Source of the DNA: Microbispora siamensis
Lineage (GTDB): Bacteria; Actinomycetota; Actinomycetes; Streptosporangiales; Streptosporangiaceae
Length of the DNA: 64,000 bases
Assembly: GCF_016863095.1 (NCBI RefSeq)
Contig: NZ_BOOF01000009.1
Location: forward strand, 1 to 64,000
Reading direction: 5' to 3'
Shown: positions 1 through 8,339 of the stretch, in pieces
Position numbering within the stretch: the stretch's first letter is position 1
How the letters are laid out: each line of letters opens with the position of its first letter
Position numbers and translations under genes: made by a program
Notes under the pieces: generated by a model
The model's database searches: none
What the model was told of the DNA's origin: nothing
Seen by the model: only the letters and a program-made list of their open reading frames with translations

Positions 1-1
1 A

Positions 2-2326
2 GAGCGGCCGGACCCGGAGCGGCTGGCCGTGCTGGAGCGGGAGCGGCGCGACGAGGTCGCCCGGGTGCGCCAGATCCTCCCGGAGGAGGCGCGCCTGCGG
101 CAGGTGCGAAGCGAGCGCGCGGACGCCGAACGCGGGCTGGCGGAGCTGACCGAGGAGGAGTCGGAGCTGACGCGGCGGCTGGCGGCCCTGCCCGCCGAGC
201 GGCTCGACGTCGAGGAACGGCTCGCCCGCGCGCGTACGGCGGCGGCGAGCCTGCCGGGCCTGACGGCCGCCAGGGACGCCGCGCTGCGGCTGCGGGAGGT
301 CACCGGGCAGGCCGCGCTGCTGGACGGCGAACTGACGCGGCTCGCCGAGGACGAGGCGCGGGCACGGGCCGCGCAGGCGGAGCTGCCGGAGCTGCTGGCC
401 GCCGCCGAGGAGCGGCTCAGGGGCTTGCGCGACATGGCCGCGCGCGTCCCCGCATTGGAAGCCGCCGCTCACCTGGCGGGCGAGCGGCTGGAGGCCGCGC
501 GGCTGCGCGACGCGCTGACGGCCGAGCTGGAGACGGCCGAGCACGACCGGCGCGCGGCCGTCGACCTGGCCCAGGAGTGCCGCGACCGGCTCCAGGAGGT
601 CCGCCAGGCCAGGATCGACGGCATGGCCGCCGAACTGGCGGCCGGGCTCGTGGCCGGAGCGCCCTGCGCCGTCTGCGGCGCCACCGAACACCCCCGTCCC
701 GCCGCACCCGCCGGACGGGCGGCGACCGCGGACGACGAGCAGGCGGCGCAGGAGGCGTTCGAGGCCGCGCAGTGGGCCCGCGAGGAGGCGGAGACGGCCG
801 TCGCCGCGCTCTCGTCGAGGCTCGGCGACGCGACGGCGCGTGCGGCGGACCTGTCCCAGGAGGACGCGTCCGCCGCCCTCGCGGACGCCCGCGAGGAGCT
901 GTCGCGGCTGCGCGCGGCCGAGACGGCGGTCGAGGCGGCCGAGGCGGAGGCCGGGCGGCTCGCGGCGGAGCTGGAGTCGGCCCGCGACCGGGCCGCGGAG
1001 CTGACCGGGCTGCTGACCGAGACCAGGACCAGGCGGGACGCGCTGCTCGCGGAGGGCGAGCGGCTCGCCGCCGGTCTGGAGGGCGACCTCGCGACGGCGG
1101 AGGCGGACCTGGAACGCGCCCGGTCCCTGGCCGCGGCGGAGGAGGGACTGGCCGCCCGCGCCACCCGGCTCGCGGCCGAGCTGGAGGAGCTGGGCGCGCG
1201 GGCCGTGCGCACCGGCGCGGCGCTCGCCGAGGCGCGCGCGCATCGGGACCGGCTGGCGGCAGACGAGCGCAGGCTGGCCGAGGTGATCGACGCCGCCCGC
1301 GGCGGGGACCCTTCGCTCGCCGCCCGCCTCGACCGGCTGGCCGAGGAGGCGGACCTGCTCAGGGAGGCCGCCGAGGCGGCGGTCGCGGCGGCCGCGGCCG
1401 ACCGCGAGAGCGAGACGGCGCTGGCCGAGGCGGCCAGGGCCGCCACCGGCGAGGGGTTCGCCAGTGTGGAGCACGCGGCGGCCGCCGTGCGCACGCCGGA
1501 GGACCGGGAGGCGATGTCCGAGCGGCTGGGACACCTGGACGCCGAGCGGGCCACGGTCGAGGGACTGCTCGCCGATCCCGAACTGGTCGCGGCGGCGGCC
1601 GAGCCCGCCGCCGACCTGCCGGAGCTGGAGGCCGGCCACGAGCGGGCCGAGCGGGACCACGCCGCCCGTACCTCGGCGCGCGACCGGGCGAAGGGCAGGC
1701 TCGACCAGCTCACGGCGCTCGCCGGAGAACTGGACGCCGCGCTGCGCGCCTACCGGCCCGCCGAGGAACGGCACCGCCTGGCGCGCCGGCTCGCCGAGCT
1801 GGCGACCGGCACCTCCGGCGACAACCGGTGGCACATGAGGCTGTCGGCGTACGTGCTGGGCGAGCGCCTCTGCCAGGTCGTCGACGCGGCGAACGAGCGC
1901 CTCGACCGCATGTCGAGCGGGCGCTACCTGCTGCGGCACGACCTGAACCGGTCCGCGGGCGACCGGGGCAGGTCGGGCGGCGGGCTGGGTCTGCGCGTGC
2001 TCGACGCCTGGACCGGCGTGGAACGCGATCCGGCCACGCTCTCCGGCGGCGAGAGCTTCATCACCTCGCTCGCCCTGGCGCTGGGCCTGGCCGACGTGGT
2101 GACCGCCGAGGCGGGCGGCGCGGAGATCGGCAGCCTCTTCGTGGACGAGGGCTTCGGCACCCTCGACGACGAGACGCTCGACGACGTGCTCGACATCCTC
2201 GACGGCCTGCGCGAGGGGGGCCGGGCCGTCGGCGTGGTCAGCCACGTCGCCGAGCTTCGGGTGCGCATCCCCGCCCAGCTCCGCGTGGTGAAGGGCCGTT
2301 CCGGCTCCACCCTGTCGCACCGCTGA
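2..2326 (+). CDS. sbcC: SbcC-type exonuclease subunit, C-terminal part (5' end outside window)
   Basis: ATPase subunit of the SbcCD (Mre11/Rad50-like) nuclease, which opens hairpins and trims DNA ends during repair. The frame is open from base 2, so the N-terminal Walker A half lies upstream of the window; 774 residues are present. They are almost entirely Ala/Glu/Arg/Leu-rich coiled coil, interrupted near residue 222 by a CAVCG zinc hook (C-x2-C) where two SbcC molecules dimerise. The ABC signature LSGGESF is near residue 680, followed by Walker B with the D-loop (LFVDEGFGTLD) and a switch histidine in VVSHVAEL. All key C-terminal ATPase residues are intact. SbcD would be expected just upstream but is not visible. 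A long antisense frame over the coiled coil is a high-GC shadow. Confidence 0.95.
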   Translation, partial: ERPDPERLAVLERERRDEVARVRQILPEEARLRQVRSERADAERGLAELTEEESELTRRLAALPAERLDVEERLARARTAAASLPGLTAARDAALRLREVTGQAALLDGELTRLAEDEARARAAQAELPELLAAAEERLRGLRDMAARVPALEAAAHLAGERLEAARLRDALTAELETAEHDRRAAVDLAQECRDRLQEVRQARIDGMAAELAAGLVAGAPCAVCGATEHPRPAAPAGRAATADDEQAAQEAFEAAQWAREEAETAVAALSSRLGDATARAADLSQEDASAALADAREELSRLRAAETAVEAAEAEAGRLAAELESARDRAAELTGLLTETRTRRDALLAEGERLAAGLEGDLATAEADLERARSLAAAEEGLAARATRLAAELEELGARAVRTGAALAEARAHRDRLAADERRLAEVIDAARGGDPSLAARLDRLAEEADLLREAAEAAVAAAAADRESETALAEAARAATGEGFASVEHAAAAVRTPEDREAMSERLGHLDAERATVEGLLADPELVAAAAEPAADLPELEAGHERAERDHAARTSARDRAKGRLDQLTALAGELDAALRAYRPAEERHRLARRLAELATGTSGDNRWHMRLSAYVLGERLCQVVDAANERLDRMSSGRYLLRHDLNRSAGDRGRSGGGLGLRVLDAWTGVERDPATLSGGESFITSLALALGLADVVTAEAGGAEIGSLFVDEGFGTLDDETLDDVLDILDGLREGGRAVGVVSHVAELRVRIPAQLRVVKGRSGSTLSHR

Positions 2327-2341
2327 CCTTCCCCGCTTCTC

Positions 2342-2356
2342 CCGCCGCTCCGGCGG
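2342..2356. terminator. Short perfect GC hairpin after sbcC
   Basis: CCGCCG, loop CTC, CGGCGG, beginning 16 bases after the sbcC stop. It has no T-tract, so it may be a weak or factor-assisted terminator. The rest of 2327-2545 shows no credible gene. Confidence 0.35.
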
Positions 2357-2548
2357 TTGCTGACCTCCCCGCCCGCGCTCCCGCAGTCCGACGGCCCGGC
2401 TCAGGGGCAGGAGCGGTCACGGGCAAGAGAGGGTCAAGCGCTCTGCAAGCGTTCGGCCCTATCAATGGCGTGCAAGGCCTGCGGAACCCACGACGGGGCT
2501 CCGCCTGACAGCCCGAGCGGCACAGCCGCCGACGAGAGGTGAGACGTG

Positions 2549-2998
2549 ATGAAGAGCATCCGCAGGAGCACGGTCATGGTCGTCGCCGTGGGCGCCCTTG
2601 CCCTCGGCCTGGCGCTCCCCACGGGCCCGGCCAGCGCATCCCCCGCCTACAAGACGTTCACCTGGAAGCACGGCTCCACCGCGGGTGACTGCACGATGTA
2701 CAGCGGCGGTGCCGACCGGACGGCCCCGACGTGGACTCTCTATCCGGACGGCACGGCCTCGTTCGACGCCACGCTCACCAGCATGTCGGGTGACGACGCC
2801 TGGCTGATGTGGGCACATCTCAAGGACGAGAACGGCGCACTGCTCGCCGACATACGCATACCCGGCAGCACCAGCACCAAGTTCGTCAAGAACCTGCCCC
2901 TCGCCTGGCCGCGGAAGTATCGATGGCTGGCCGAAGGCCGGTTCGACCCCAGCCTGTACCCCCTGATCAAGAGTATGTCGCTGAGCAAGCACTGCTGA
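2549..2998 (+). CDS. Small secreted protein (DUF6294-like)
   Basis: About 149 residues with a classic Sec signal peptide: basic MKSIRRS, a hydrophobic stretch rich in Val/Ala/Leu, and an A-S-A cleavage site near residue 30. The mature part is about 120 residues with a cysteine in GDCTMYSG and a C-terminal cysteine, which could form a disulfide. The stretch DDAWLMWAHLKDENG recalls the actinobacterial secreted family DUF6294, from memory only. GTG at 2546 and ATG at 2549 are both possible starts; GAGAGG lies a few bases upstream. It stands alone between sbcC and a convergent gene. Its function is unknown. Confidence 0.75.
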   Translation: MKSIRRSTVMVVAVGALALGLALPTGPASASPAYKTFTWKHGSTAGDCTMYSGGADRTAPTWTLYPDGTASFDATLTSMSGDDAWLMWAHLKDENGALLADIRIPGSTSTKFVKNLPLAWPRKYRWLAEGRFDPSLYPLIKSMSLSKHC

Positions 2999-3057
2999 GC
3001 GTCCGCCACCGCCGAGGACCCGCCGGAGGCGAGGAGCGAGGGCCGGACGGGCCGCGC

Positions 3058-4370
3058 TCACCAGAGGGCGAGCGAACGGGTCAGGATACCGGCGATGTCC
3101 TCCTCCCGCACGGGCCTGGGGGAGGTGGTGAGCAGCCGCTGCTGCTTCATCGCCCCCTCCACCAGCGCCGGCACGTCGGCCTCCGCGTATCCCACGCCGC
3201 CGATGCCGTTCGGGATGCCGACGTCGCGCATGAGCGCGGTCAGCACGCCGGGCAGGAACTCCGCCGGCTCGTCCGGCGTCGCCGCCGAGGGATCGAGCAG
3301 CTCGGCCGCGCGCAGGTGCCGCGCCGGATCCGCCTCGAAGGTGAACCGGAACGCCTCCGGCGCGGTCAGCGCCACGGCCATGCCGTGCGGCACCATCGGC
3401 TCGCCGCCGGGATAACCGTGCGGGTGGAAGTCCTTCACCCGCCCCGCGATCGGATAGGCGTTGGCTGCGGGATGTGCACGCCCGCGTTGCCGAAGCCCAG
3501 CCCCGCGAACGTCGCCGCCAGCGCCATCGCGCCCCTCGCCTCCGCGTCGTCGCCGCGCCGTACGGCCGTGCGGAACGAGCCCGCGAGCAGCCGGATCGCC
3601 TGCTCCGACCACATGTCCGCCACCGGGTTCGACCCGCAGTACGGCACGCGCTCCTCCGGCCGCCTGCGCTCGTACGAGGTGTACGGCCGGGCCGTGTAGC
3701 TCTCCAGGGCGTGACAGAGGATGTCCATCCCCGCCGCGGCGGTCACCTCGGGCGGCTGCGTCATCGTGAGATCCGGGTCCACGACGGCCAGCACCGGGCG
3801 GAGGCGGGCGTGGCTGATCCCCGTCTTGACCTTCAGGCCGAGCACGTCGAGCACGCAGATCGTGGTGCTCTCCGAGCCGGTGCCCGTGGTCGTGGGCACC
3901 GCGACCAGCGGCTTGAGCGGGTGAGAGGGGGCGCGCCCGGCGCCGATCGGCGCGTTGATGTAGTCCATCAGCTCGCCGGGATTCGTCGACAGCAGGTTGA
4001 CGGCCTTGGCCGTGTCGATGCTCGACCCACCGCCGACCGCCACGAAGGCGTCCCACGGCCCGCTCGCGCGGGCGTGCCCGATCGCCGCGAGCAGACTCTC
4101 GTCGGTGGGCTCGACGTGCACGCCGTCGTACACCTCCGCGTGCATGCCGAACCCGGCGATCTGTTCGGCGATGCGCGCCGGAGCGCCCGTCGCCGCCACC
4201 CCGGCGTCGGTCAGCACCAGCACGCGGCGTACGCCGTACTGCCCGAGGTCGAAACCGATCTCGGCGGACGCGCCGGACCCGAACTTCAGGGCGGGCGCGC
4301 CGTACGTGAAGACGGACTCGGGGTTGCTCGGGACGATCACGATCCGTGGGCCTTTCACTCGCGGGGTCAT
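3058..4370 (-). pseudogene. Hydroxyacid-oxoacid transhydrogenase (iron alcohol dehydrogenase family), broken by a -1 frameshift
   Basis: Homologue of the HOT/ADHFE1 branch of iron-dependent alcohol dehydrogenases, which oxidises 4-hydroxybutyrate while reducing 2-oxoglutarate. The first frame runs from ATG 4370 through the nucleotide-binding GGGSSIDTAK, TTTGTGSE and the metal-site histidine in DILCHALESY, to GNAGVHIP. Homology then jumps frame near 3465/3466 to ANAYPIAGRVKDFHPHGYP, the metal-site VPHGMAV and a full family C-terminus ending SLALW. Adding one base there (a G on the + strand) rebuilds HAN and an uninterrupted protein of about 437 residues. So there is either one inactivating mutation or one sequencing error in an otherwise clean gene. 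Start 4370 is preferred because the in-frame ATG at 4430 lies inside the operator palindrome. Divergent from the GntR gene. Confidence 0.85.
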
Positions 4371-4424
4371 GGGGGCGCAGGCCCGTGGGGCCTGCGCGGC
4401 GCGCGGCATGTCCGATGGGCAACC

Positions 4425-4448
4425 TGACATGTAGCATGCTGCATGTCA
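4425..4448. promoter_or_regulatory. 24-bp operator palindrome between transhydrogenase and GntR genes
   Basis: TGACATG and CATGTCA arms surround the core AGCATGCT. The 24 bases equal their own reverse complement except for one mismatched pair. It lies 54 bp upstream of the transhydrogenase start (4370) and 52 bp upstream of the GntR start, as expected for a FadR-type dimer controlling both genes. Regulation is inferred from symmetry and position. Confidence 0.75.
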
Positions 4449-4500
4449 ATGTGCCGCCGTACGCGGGCGGGCCCACGACCCTCCGGAGGGTGGTCAGACG

Positions 4501-5223
4501 GTGCGAGCGGTCGCCGGCACGTCCAGTCTCACCGAGCAGGTCATCGAGGCGGTCAGAGAGGCCATCCACTCGGGGGAGCTGCGGCCCGGAGAGCTGTATT
4601 CGGTGTACCGGCTGGCCGAGCAGCTCAACGTCTCCCGCACCCCCGTACGCGAGGCGATGCTCCGGCTGGCGGAGGCCGGCCTGGTGCGGTTCGAGCGGAG
4701 CCGGGGCTTCCGGGTGCTGCGCCGCGATCCCAGGGAGATCGCCGAGGTGTTCCACCTGAGGCTGCTGCTCGAGGTGCCGGCGACCAGGCGGGCGGCCCGC
4801 CACGCCGGTCCCGGCCTGGCCCGCGCGCTGCGCGAGGAACTGGAGGCCATGCGCGCCGCGGCGGCCGACCACGACGAGCCCCGGTTCATACGGCACGACC
4901 GGGCGTTCCACGACGCGATCCTCGCCGCGGGGGCCAACCGGCGGCTCGCCGAGGTCGTCGCCGGGCTCAGGGACGCCACGGTGACACTGGGCGCCTCCAC
5001 GGTCGACCGCTCCCGCTCGCTCGCGGACGTCGCCGCGGAGCACGAGCCGATCCTCGCCGCCCTCCTCGGGGGCGACCCGGACGCCGCCGCCGTGGCGATG
5101 CGTGCCCACGTGACCCACACCGGCGAACTCCTCGTGGCCCAGGCCGCCGCCGAGAACGGCCGGCCCGCCGACCCCGCCGACATCGCCCTCATCCACGACG
5201 CAGCGGACGAATCTACAACGTAA
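4501..5223 (+). CDS. GntR-family regulator, FadR/FCD subfamily
   Basis: A 240-residue ligand-responsive transcription factor. Residues about 8-75 form the winged helix, with the diagnostic GELRPGELYSVYRLAEQLNVS and RTPVREAMLRL. Residues about 85-215 form the all-helical FCD domain with the spaced metal/ligand residues HDRAFHDAI, EHEPILAAL and RAHVTHT. Members usually repress a neighbouring catabolic gene until a small carboxylic acid binds. The divergent transhydrogenase suggests a hydroxyacid such as 4-hydroxybutyrate or 2-hydroxyglutarate as effector (inference). It starts at GTG 4501, with GGAGGG about 12 bases upstream. The gene is intact although its target is frameshifted. Confidence 0.92.
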   Translation: MRAVAGTSSLTEQVIEAVREAIHSGELRPGELYSVYRLAEQLNVSRTPVREAMLRLAEAGLVRFERSRGFRVLRRDPREIAEVFHLRLLLEVPATRRAARHAGPGLARALREELEAMRAAAADHDEPRFIRHDRAFHDAILAAGANRRLAEVVAGLRDATVTLGASTVDRSRSLADVAAEHEPILAALLGGDPDAAAVAMRAHVTHTGELLVAQAAAENGRPADPADIALIHDAADESTT

Positions 5224-5389
5224 AGGGCACAGTCGGTGTTCGCGATGGCAAGACCCGGTCAGGGGAACACGTCCTCCGATTTTTCCCGGGCGGTGTCGAA
5301 TGGCGTCGAGCCGGTTCGTAGCCAAGGTGAGAGGCCGGTGACGGCCGCCGCACGCCGCCTGTCCGCCTGATCCTTCGAAGGAGTTCGCC

Positions 5390-5899
5390 GTGAAGAAGTA
5401 CCTGCTCGCCGTCCAGCTCGACGAAAGCGAGAAAGTGAGCGCCGCCCTGACTGTCGCCGCGCCCGCCGCGAGGGTGTTCGCGGTGCTGGCCGACCCGACG
5501 ACCCACTCCGCGATCGACGGCACCGGCTGGGTTCAGGAAGCCGTCAACCAGGCGCCGCTGACCGAGGCAGGGCAGATCTTCCGGATGGACATGCATCACG
5601 CCGGCCATCCGAACGGTGACTACCAGGTGGTCAACAAGGTCGTGGTGTTCGATTCGCCGCGCGCCATCGGCTGGCTGACGGGGCAGGAGAAGGGCGACGG
5701 TCAGCTGGAGTTCGGCGGCTGGATCTGGCGTTACGACCTCGCGCCGCTCGGTCCGTCCGAGACTCAGGTCACGCTCACCTACGACTGGTCGGCGGTGCCG
5801 CAGTTCATCCGGGAGCGAGGCATCCAGTTCCCGCCGTTCGGCCCTGAGCATCTCATCAACTCGCTGCACCACCTGGCGGAGCTTGCCTCCTATAGGTGA
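5390..5899 (+). CDS. SRPBCC (START-like) family protein
   Basis: A 169-residue helix-grip protein. The pattern ALTVAAPAARVFAVLADP near residue 20 is the usual start of the polyketide cyclase/dehydrase and lipid-transport superfamily, and the strands through FGGWIWRYDL and TQVTLTYDWS complete the fold. These proteins enclose a hydrophobic ligand, but the sequence does not show which one. No signal peptide or membrane segment. It starts at GTG 5390 with a good ribosome site (GAAGGAG) 7 bases upstream. The 166 bp before it hold nothing recognisable. Confidence 0.8.
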   Translation: MKKYLLAVQLDESEKVSAALTVAAPAARVFAVLADPTTHSAIDGTGWVQEAVNQAPLTEAGQIFRMDMHHAGHPNGDYQVVNKVVVFDSPRAIGWLTGQEKGDGQLEFGGWIWRYDLAPLGPSETQVTLTYDWSAVPQFIRERGIQFPPFGPEHLINSLHHLAELASYR

Positions 5900-5960
5900 T
5901 GTCGTGTCGATCAGGTCGAAGGTGGTGCCGTACGCCGGGGGTGTCCCGCCGGACGACGGG

Positions 5961-6305
5961 TCAGGGAGCGCGCTCGCCCGCGGTCGTCGTGGTGAGCGCG
6001 ACGACGGCCCGCAGCGCCGCCGCCGGGTCGCCGGCGAAGAACCGCACCCGCCGGACGGTCGCCGCAGGGCGTACGGCGGTCCAAGGGCGGCGTGGGCGAG
6101 GCACCTCCATCGGTTCGCGCAGGTCGACCGCGATGTTGGTCTGGGACGAGACCGCGAGGGCGAGCTCGCCGCCCGAGAGGCGCACGAGTCTCTTCTCGTC
6201 GTCGGCGTCCAGCTCCAGCAGGATCTCCCGCAGTTCCCGGGTGGAGTCTCCGGCCAGCACGTCGCGCACCTCGTCCAGCGACAGGCCCAGCTCGGTCAGC
6301 CGGGC
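5961..6305 (-). pseudogene. Chimeric remnant: MerR-family fragment joined to an unrelated C-terminal fragment
   Basis: Directly behind the M50 gene, the minus strand reads ARLTELGLSLDEVRDVLAGD and then RELREILLELDAD. This is the second half of a MerR DNA-binding domain with its dimerisation helix, but the first helix-turn-helix and any ATG are missing. From about 6203 the same frame continues as SGGELALAVSSQTNIAVDL and ends ATVRRVRFFAGDPAAALRAV, which does not look like MerR and recalls the C-terminus of a small membrane/PH-like protein. The only early start is GTG 6269, which would give 102 residues. I read this as fused relics of two genes; a short functional ORF cannot be excluded. Confidence 0.4.
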
Positions 6306-7024
6306 TACAGAGGCAGCCAGTGGGCGGTGAGGAGATAGCCGCCGTAGACGAGCGCGGCGGTGGAGACGAGCAGGAACAGCAGCACCCAGAGCGTGCCGGG
6401 CACGCGGGTCAGCCGGGCGAGCTGGTCGGCGTCGGAGTCCGGGGCGCGGCCGAGGCGGCGCTTGGTCTGCAGCTCAAGGATCGGCCGCACGCCGCCGAGC
6501 AGCAGGAACCACGCGGCGGCGTACGCACAGGCCGACTGGACGTGGGGCGGGGCGAACCACGACAGCGCGAAGACCGCGCCGCCCACGGCGAGCAGCGACA
6601 CGGCGCCGAAGAAGTTCCTGATCATCAGCAGCATGCACGTCAGCAGCGCGAGCACGGCCCACAGCAGCATCGTGATCCGCCCGCCGGAGACCAGCCAGGC
6701 CGACCCGAGCCCGATCAGGGAGGGCGCGACGTATCCCGCCGCGGCCGTGGCGATCATGCCGGGTCCCGTGGGCCTCCCCCTGGTGAGCGTCACGCCCGAG
6801 GTGTCCGAATGGAGGCGGATGCCCCGCAGCTTGCGCCGGGTCAGCACCGCGACCAGCGCGTGGCCCCCCTCGTGCGCGATCGTGATCAGGCCGCGTGAGA
6901 TGTGCCACGACGCCGGATAGGCGACGACGGCGAGGGCGGCGAACCCGGACAGGACGACCAGCCAGAGCGGGGGCGCGATCTGCGTGTGGGTCAGGTGGTT
7001 CCACAGGGCCTTCAGGGGGTTCAC
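6305..7024 (-). CDS. M50-type membrane metalloprotease-like protein
   Basis: A 239-residue integral membrane protein with HEGGH at residues 51-55, the zinc-binding HExxH of site-2-protease-like peptidases. It sits at the end of the first long hydrophobic segment, and several more membrane helices follow (ALAVVAYPASWH, IGLGSAWLVSG, TMLLWAVLALLTCML and the C-terminal LWVLLFLLVSTAALVYGG). The second zinc ligand of true site-2 proteases (NxxPxxxLDG) is not obvious, so the substrate and even the activity are uncertain. It starts at GTG 7024 and is divergent from corA. The MerR remnant follows immediately. Confidence 0.8.
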   Translation of the reverse strand: MNPLKALWNHLTHTQIAPPLWLVVLSGFAALAVVAYPASWHISRGLITIAHEGGHALVAVLTRRKLRGIRLHSDTSGVTLTRGRPTGPGMIATAAAGYVAPSLIGLGSAWLVSGGRITMLLWAVLALLTCMLLMIRNFFGAVSLLAVGGAVFALSWFAPPHVQSACAYAAAWFLLLGGVRPILELQTKRRLGRAPDSDADQLARLTRVPGTLWVLLFLLVSTAALVYGGYLLTAHWLPL

Positions 7025-7142
7025 CCCCGGAATCGTACGGCCCGCCGCCCCGGCCCGCGCTCCCCGTGCTTCCGCCCTCGGTCCGTACGGTCTGTCCGGG
7101 CAGAAACCGAGTAAGCGTGACGATGGCGGTTACCTTCTACGT

Positions 7143-8288
7143 GTGACTGAGCGGCGTATGCGTGGACTGCGCGGATTGAGCGGGTTGAGTGGGCTGATGA
7201 GGGCGAAACCGGAGCAGGCTCCCGAGCATTCCATGGACCCCCGTGCGGACGAGGGGGAGACGTTCAGGCAGAGCGTGATCGACAACGCGGTGTACGTGGA
7301 CGGCGAGCGCGTGGACTCGCCGCTGTCGCTGGGCGACGCGATCGCCTCGCTGCGCTCGCGGCCGAGGGCGATGGCGTGGATCGGCCTGTACCGGCCTGAG
7401 GAGGCCGAGCTGATCAAGGCGGCCGAGGAGTTCGGCCTGCACGAGCTCGCCATCGAGGACGCCATCGTCGCCCACCAGCGGCCCAAGGCCGACCGGTACG
7501 GCGACACGCTGTTCGTGGTGCTGCGGGCGGCGCAGTACCTCGACAAGCCGGAGAAGGTCGCCTTCGGCGAGCTGCACGTCTTCGTCGGTCCCGACTTCGT
7601 GCTGACCGTACGGCACAGCGAGGCGCCGGACCTTTCCAAGGTGCGCCGGCGCATGGAGTCGGACCCCGACCTGCTCCGCCAGGGGCCGCAGGCCGTGCTG
7701 TACGCGATCCTCGACGCGGTGGTGGACGGCTACGCGCCGGTGGTCGCCGGGCTGCAGAACGACATCGACGAGATCGAGGTGCAGGTCTTCGGCGGCGACC
7801 CGGCCGCGCCCCGGCGCATCTACTCCCTGTCGCGTGAGGTCATCGAGTTCCAGCGGGCGGCCAGCCCGCTGGTCCCGATGCTCGACGGCTTCATCGCGGG
7901 CTCGCCGAAGTACGGCGTGAACGAGGAGCTGCAGCGCTACCTGCGCGACGTGTCCGACCACGCGATCACGGTCACCGAGCGGGTGGCGGGCTTCCGGCAG
8001 ATGCTCCAGGACATCCTCGTCGTCAACTCCACACTCGTCAGCCAGCAGCAGAACGAGGAGATGACCAAGCTCACCGCCGCGAGCATCGCCCAGGGCGACG
8101 AGGTCAAGAAGATCTCGGCGTGGGCGGCCATCCTGTTCGCCCCGACGCTGGTCGGCACGATCTACGGGATGAACTTCGACCACATGCCCGAGCTGCACTG
8201 GGTGCTCGGATACCCCGTCGCGATCATGCTCATGGGCGTCGTCTGCCTCACGCTCTATCTGGTGTTCAAACGCCGCGACTGGTTGTAG
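7143..8288 (+). CDS. corA: CorA-family magnesium/divalent cation transporter
   Basis: About 381 residues. A long cytoplasmic N-terminal domain contains the typical IEDAIVAHQRPKADRYGD and FVLTVRH segments; after it come the coiled stalk and two C-terminal helices. The first helix ends in the selectivity motif Y-G-M-N (LVGTIYGMNFDHMPEL) and the second is LGYPVAIMLMGVVCLTLYLV with basic KRRDWL after it. Function: pentameric Mg2+ (or Co2+/Ni2+) uptake channel. GTG 7143 is chosen as start, with ATG 7158 and ATG 7197 as alternatives; no Shine-Dalgarno is seen before GTG 7143, so it may be leaderless. It converges on the next gene across a strong hairpin. Confidence 0.93.
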   Translation: MTERRMRGLRGLSGLSGLMRAKPEQAPEHSMDPRADEGETFRQSVIDNAVYVDGERVDSPLSLGDAIASLRSRPRAMAWIGLYRPEEAELIKAAEEFGLHELAIEDAIVAHQRPKADRYGDTLFVVLRAAQYLDKPEKVAFGELHVFVGPDFVLTVRHSEAPDLSKVRRRMESDPDLLRQGPQAVLYAILDAVVDGYAPVVAGLQNDIDEIEVQVFGGDPAAPRRIYSLSREVIEFQRAASPLVPMLDGFIAGSPKYGVNEELQRYLRDVSDHAITVTERVAGFRQMLQDILVVNSTLVSQQQNEEMTKLTAASIAQGDEVKKISAWAAILFAPTLVGTIYGMNFDHMPELHWVLGYPVAIMLMGVVCLTLYLVFKRRDWL

Positions 8289-8294
8289 AGCGAA

Positions 8295-8327
8295 CCGGCC
8301 CGGGGCGTGGGCCACGCCCCGGGCCGG
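8295..8327. terminator. Bidirectional GC-rich terminator hairpin
   Basis: A 16-bp perfect inverted repeat (CCGGCCCGGGGCGTGG, one base, then its complement), 7 bp after the corA stop and 13 bp before the end of the convergent secreted-protein gene. It has no T-tract, which is common in high-GC actinomycetes. Confidence 0.75.
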
Positions 8328-8339
8328 CTCAGTGAGTGT

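Noticed and set aside
469-1713. Long antisense frame over sbcC (Ser/Ala/Arg-rich)
   Set aside because: Low-complexity mirror of a coiled coil in high-GC DNA; no start context or homology.
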